Shown here: piece after piece, positions 61,164-64,000 of the stretch
Position numbering within the stretch: position 1 is the first letter of the stretch
How the letters are laid out: each line of letters begins with the position of its first letter
DNA from: Halomonas sp. LBP4
GTDB taxonomy: Bacteria > Pseudomonadota > Gammaproteobacteria > Pseudomonadales > Halomonadaceae
Assembly (NCBI RefSeq): GCF_003202205.1
Contig: NZ_PDOG01000005.1
Span: 185,393 to 249,392 of the forward strand
Length of the DNA stretch: 64,000 nucleotides
Direction of reading: 5' to 3'
Notes under the pieces: model-generated
The model's database searches: none
Told to the model about the DNA's origin: nothing
Seen by the model: only the letters and a program-made list of their open reading frames with translations
Program-made: the position numbers and the translations under genes

Positions 61164-62462
61164 ATGGTCTCTGACACGTTGGAACAACGGCGCGAGAGAT
61201 GGCGGCATCGACTCCGGCGCGGCGCCGCGATCGGGACATGTTGCCTGCACCTGCTGTTCGGTGGTGTGGCCCACGCCTTTCAGACGGTGCTCGAGGATCG
61301 CTATGTGCTCCACGACGACGACACGGTCAGCAAGGCCAGAGAGCTGCTTCACTCGCGGCTGCGCGAGGAGGGGGCGCGACAGGCCGGCAGTTATGTCGCC
61401 CGGGAGACCACCCTCACCGAGAGCGGCGAGCTGGCGGAGTCGGTCACCGTGATGACCGCGGCCATGATCGAGGCCGAGACCCTCGAGGAAACCCTTACCG
61501 TGAACAAGGAGGGCCGGCCGGTGCTGTCCCTGCTGGTGCGGCTGGCCATCGAGGATGAGGTGCTGCAGGAGCGCATCGCCGCCCTGCACCGCGACCAACG
61601 GCAGCAGTTGGTCCTGGAGCGACTCACCCTGGAGAACCGACGCCTGCAGGCCGAGCTCAGGGCGCTGATCGACACCACCTTCGACGCTGCCGAAGCGTCC
61701 GAGCGGGCTCGCCGGGCCGAGCGACTGCTGGGCTCGCTCTCGAACAACCGTCAGGCCGTCAGCGACCTCGTCGACTCCCAGGCCTTGGCAGAGCAGGTCG
61801 ATGCCTCGCTTGAGCGCCGCGCCACCCTCCAGCAGGCGTTCCTCGCCAAGGGTGCTGAGCTGGCCATGGCCATGAATGAGCGGATGCGGGTAGAGGTGGA
61901 TCAGGTCACCCACCGCGGGGACATGCTTCAGCTTGAGATCAGCGTCACGGGACTCGGGGACTATCGGCGTGAGCTGGCGCAGCTGGTGGGGTTGCCGTTC
62001 GACGAGCACGGCATGATCGATCGTTTCGACCTGGAGACGATGGCACAAGAGGACGCCGAGCGGTTCTTCGCCAGCTTCGAGGTCCTGGCCAGCTTCCCGC
62101 TGTTCATCAAGGTAGAGGCCTCGCAACCAGGGGCGCACGACGGGCGGTTTGCCGTGGCCAGCCAGCTATTGCTGGGGACGACCTGGGTACGCGCCACCAT
62201 GCAGGGACCACAAGTGGGCGCCGCGGCGGAGGTGCGGCCTGACGAAGCGGCTCGCATTGCTCAAAGCAACACGCTCCCGCGGAACATGGCACTGGCGGTG
62301 GTGCGCGAATCCACCAGCGACGCGGTAGAGGTCCGCGCCAATGGTGACCTGCGTGTCAGCTTGCAGCTGGCGGCGGAGGGTGGGGTGCCCGAGCGACTCC
62401 AGGCAAGGGCATTGCACCTGCCCTGGGGGTTCTACCGCAACCAGATGGGACGTGAGCGGTAG
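61164..62462 (+). CDS. Exported coiled-coil protein of the lipoprotein cluster
   Basis: 432 residues from ATG 61164, two bases after the small lipoprotein. An unusually long, basic N-terminus leads to a hydrophobic signal (GTCCLHLLFGGVAHA). Residues 50-130 resemble the FlgT-N/LPP20-type repeat (AREL, GSYVARETTLTESGELAESVTV). Residues 130-210 form a coiled coil (QQLVLERLTLENRRLQAEL). The C-terminus is strand-rich. The three genes may form an envelope-spanning complex of unknown purpose. Confidence 0.7.
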   Translation: MVSDTLEQRRERWRHRLRRGAAIGTCCLHLLFGGVAHAFQTVLEDRYVLHDDDTVSKARELLHSRLREEGARQAGSYVARETTLTESGELAESVTVMTAAMIEAETLEETLTVNKEGRPVLSLLVRLAIEDEVLQERIAALHRDQRQQLVLERLTLENRRLQAELRALIDTTFDAAEASERARRAERLLGSLSNNRQAVSDLVDSQALAEQVDASLERRATLQQAFLAKGAELAMAMNERMRVEVDQVTHRGDMLQLEISVTGLGDYRRELAQLVGLPFDEHGMIDRFDLETMAQEDAERFFASFEVLASFPLFIKVEASQPGAHDGRFAVASQLLLGTTWVRATMQGPQVGAAAEVRPDEAARIAQSNTLPRNMALAVVRESTSDAVEVRANGDLRVSLQLAAEGGVPERLQARALHLPWGFYRNQMGRER

Positions 62463-62470
62463 GCGGCGAG

Positions 62471-62499
62471 TTGCATAACCCTGATAATCTGGATAATCG
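62471..62499 (+). promoter_or_regulatory. Promoter of the 62541 gene
   Basis: TTGCAT at 62471, a 17-base gap and TAATCG at 62494. The spacing here is closer to the usual sigma-70 promoter than at the CTTGCR-N16 sites. Confidence 0.5.
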
Positions 62500-62540
62500 C
62501 CATGCTGCCGGCACCATTCCGCCGGCGAAGGAGAACAGCC

Positions 62541-62834
62541 ATGCAGTGTTCATGTGGTGGCGCGACAGACCGAGGCAAGGTTCGCAACGGCCGGCTCAAG
62601 GCGGATCTCGAGTACCAGGTCTGCCAGGCCTGCGGGCGAGTCAGCGATGCCGCGCTCTACATACAGGGGCGCTGGGTATCCAGCGACCTGCCAGGCGATG
62701 CTATCGCCCGGCGCTGGTTCAACGAGCTCACCGAGGAAAGCGCCGATCAGCTTCTCACCGTTGTCACGTCGCTTCAGGACGTCTTCGAGGAAGACGACTC
62801 ACCGCGTGAGCCGGAGCAGGCCGAGCTGTTCTGA
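62541..62834 (+). CDS. Small zinc-ribbon protein
   Basis: 97 residues. Two Cys pairs (CSC near residue 3 and CQAC near residue 28) make a zinc ribbon, followed by an acidic helical tail. Similar small proteins are frequent on this element; role unknown. Confidence 0.6.
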   Translation: MQCSCGGATDRGKVRNGRLKADLEYQVCQACGRVSDAALYIQGRWVSSDLPGDAIARRWFNELTEESADQLLTVVTSLQDVFEEDDSPREPEQAELF

Positions 62835-62922
62835 CCGTCGTCGCACAACGGGGCGCGCAAGACGGTAGGATGGTGGCGGCCCAACCGGACACCCTCGACG
62901 ATCGACGAAAAGGAGAAGTGGA

Positions 62923-63204
62923 GTGCCTACCCCCGACTGGCGGTACGAGAAGGCGGCAAGCACCGTCACAGCCCTCTGCCGAGCCCTGCAGACCGACCTG
63001 GATGAAGAGCAGCGCTCGGCGCTGTCGATCGCCCTGCACGATGCACTGAAGCTGGTCTGCGATGCCATGACCGAAGGCGATCCAGCGCGAGGCGATCTCT
63101 GGACGCCAGGGCTTGTGAAGCTGTTCTTCGAACAGCCGGACCAGTGCAAGCGCTGGCTCGAACTGCTGGACGAGCCAGAGTTCAAGCCGGACTACTACGG
63201 TTGA
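62923..63204 (+). CDS. Small hypothetical protein
   Basis: 93 residues from GTG 62923 after AAAAGGAGAAG. It is helical, with a Cys-containing first helix. No family is recognised. Confidence 0.55.
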   Translation: MPTPDWRYEKAASTVTALCRALQTDLDEEQRSALSIALHDALKLVCDAMTEGDPARGDLWTPGLVKLFFEQPDQCKRWLELLDEPEFKPDYYG

Positions 63205-63228
63205 GCCCAGAAGGCATTCGCCTTTCGC

Positions 63229-63259
63229 GCCATTTGGCGTTATCCTGATGCCAAATGGC
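63229..63259. promoter_or_regulatory. Operator-like inverted repeat before the antitoxin gene
   Basis: GCCATTTGGC and its exact reverse complement GCCAAATGGC, separated by 11 bases, lie 20 bases before the antitoxin ATG. This placement is typical of an antitoxin autoregulation site. Confidence 0.7.
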
Positions 63260-63278
63260 AACGATGGAGGGCAATGCC

Positions 63279-63755
63279 ATGACCGTCATCGAAGAACATG
63301 CCAAACAGAACCGCGAGCATAGCATCCTGACGAGGACGCTTGATCTGCTGTTCGGGAACAAGCCTCACAAGGCCAAGACGCCTTTTGAAGTCCACGAGAT
63401 GATCGAACAGGGCTTCCCTATGGAGGTCGTGATCTCGCTTTCTCACACAATCAACCTGCTCGATGACACCCAGGCGCTTATCAAGGTGGTGGGGATGTCC
63501 CATCGCACCTTCCAGCGTCGAAAGAACAAACCACAGCCACTGACTGCCGAACAGAGCAGTCGAACCTGGCGGTTTGCCGAGGTGCTGAGCAAAGCCGAGG
63601 ACGTGTTCGGGGACATGGAGGAGGCCGAACGCTGGATGAACACGCCAGCGATGGGCTTGGAGGGCCACAAGCCGATCGACCTGATCTCCACCCAGGTGGG
63701 CTATGAATTGGTCGACGACTTCCTGACGCGCATGGATTACGGGGTTTACACCTGA
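63279..63755 (+). CDS. Xre/MbcA/ParS-type antitoxin
   Basis: ATG 63279 follows GGAGGG by seven bases; 158 residues. The N-terminal half forms a small HTH-like helical domain (DDTQALIKVVGMSHRTFQRRKN) and the C-terminus the toxin-binding ParS/MbcA domain (WRFAEVLSKAEDVFGDMEEAERWMNTPAMGLEGHKPIDLISTQVGYELV in outline). It neutralises the RES toxin encoded next and probably represses the operon through the inverted repeat upstream. The stop overlaps the toxin ATG by one base. Confidence 0.88.
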   Translation: MTVIEEHAKQNREHSILTRTLDLLFGNKPHKAKTPFEVHEMIEQGFPMEVVISLSHTINLLDDTQALIKVVGMSHRTFQRRKNKPQPLTAEQSSRTWRFAEVLSKAEDVFGDMEEAERWMNTPAMGLEGHKPIDLISTQVGYELVDDFLTRMDYGVYT

Positions 63756-64000
63756 TGGTTGAGCGGCCAGGGAACGGCGATATCTTCCTGTGGCGCCTGG
63801 AGCGGAAGCGCCACCTTGAGACCTGGGACAGCGGTATCGGCGCCGAGCTGGGAGGTGGGCGCTGGAATTCGAAGGGTCGGGCGGCAGTCTATGGTTCGCT
63901 CGATTCTTCCACTGCCATCCTGGAGGTCGCCGCGCACAAGGGGTTCAAAGCCCTGGACACCGTACCTCACGTGCTCCTGTGCGCACGCATCCTCGACCCT
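63755..64000 (+). CDS. RES-domain toxin, cut by window edge
   Basis: The first 82 codons are present. The RES motifs GGRWNSKGRAAVYGS (with the Arg that binds NAD) and TAILEVAAHKG (with the Glu) are visible. RES toxins deplete NAD by phosphorolysis or ADP-ribosylate a target. With its Xre-type antitoxin this is a stability module for the element. The Ser-containing C-terminal block is outside the window. Confidence 0.88.
   Translation, partial: MVERPGNGDIFLWRLERKRHLETWDSGIGAELGGGRWNSKGRAAVYGSLDSSTAILEVAAHKGFKALDTVPHVLLCARILDP

Overview
The window looks like part of a conjugative plasmid or integrative conjugative element from a high-GC gammaproteobacterium. Halomonas or a relative is my best guess, from overall composition and protein style, not from a marker gene. 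It resembles the SXT/R391 and IncA/C group. The shared parts are an F-type traF-traH-traG block, a lytic transglycosylase followed by FlhD-like and FlhC-like activators (as in SetDC/AcaDC), an actin-like partition operon, and a MobI-like gene beside a candidate oriT. Between these lie cargo and a long run of small, tightly packed plus-strand genes, many without a recognisable function.

Layout. 1-8.4 kb (minus strand): an SNF2-like helicase, a 1660-residue Eco57I-type methyltransferase and a truncated AAA ATPase, probably a phage-defence module. 8.7-13.6 kb: damaged DNA. It holds a truncated SF1 helicase, an IS256-family remnant, an IS66 element with a defective transposase, and a frameshifted UvrD-like helicase. 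13.6-19.9 kb: traF, traH, traG. 20-22.8 kb: a membrane protein, the transglycosylase, and the FlhDC-like activators. 22.9-25.9 kb: parRM on the minus strand, a candidate parC, a candidate oriT, mobI and a small membrane protein. 25.9-28.4 kb: a 2.5 kb stretch with no convincing gene but a second repeat cluster. 28.4-49.9 kb: accessory and maintenance genes, including two PD-(D/E)XK-like proteins, a DsbA-like thioredoxin, a secreted SNase, RdgC, a DUF2786 protein, an orphan DNA methyltransferase, a DNase I-like nuclease, a CX5R phosphatase, a LuxR-type HTH protein, a membrane-anchored GIY-YIG protein and a PAPS-reductase-family gene split by a TnpB element. 50-56.3 kb: a type IV-A CRISPR system (csf2, csf3, csf1, cas6/csf5, array, dinG, array) with no adaptation genes. 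56.4-64 kb: a lipoprotein-type subtilase autotransporter, an exported three-gene cluster, small genes, and a RES/Xre toxin-antitoxin pair cut by the window edge.

Two regulatory signals tie the window together. First, many plus-strand transcription units start at a shared promoter form: CTTGCR, 16 bases, then TANNNT. Six promoters also carry a CCC-N5-GGG dyad (one with a 4-base centre) centred 40-41 bases before the -10 hexamer. The FlhDC-like activators encoded here are the obvious candidate to bind it. Second, a perfect palindrome, GTGTTCCGCATGCGGAACAC, occurs eight times, only between genes. In one place a two-palindrome block has been duplicated and its spacers have drifted while the palindromes stayed identical. 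I cannot assign this palindrome to a known binding protein, and it is the most interesting undescribed signal here.
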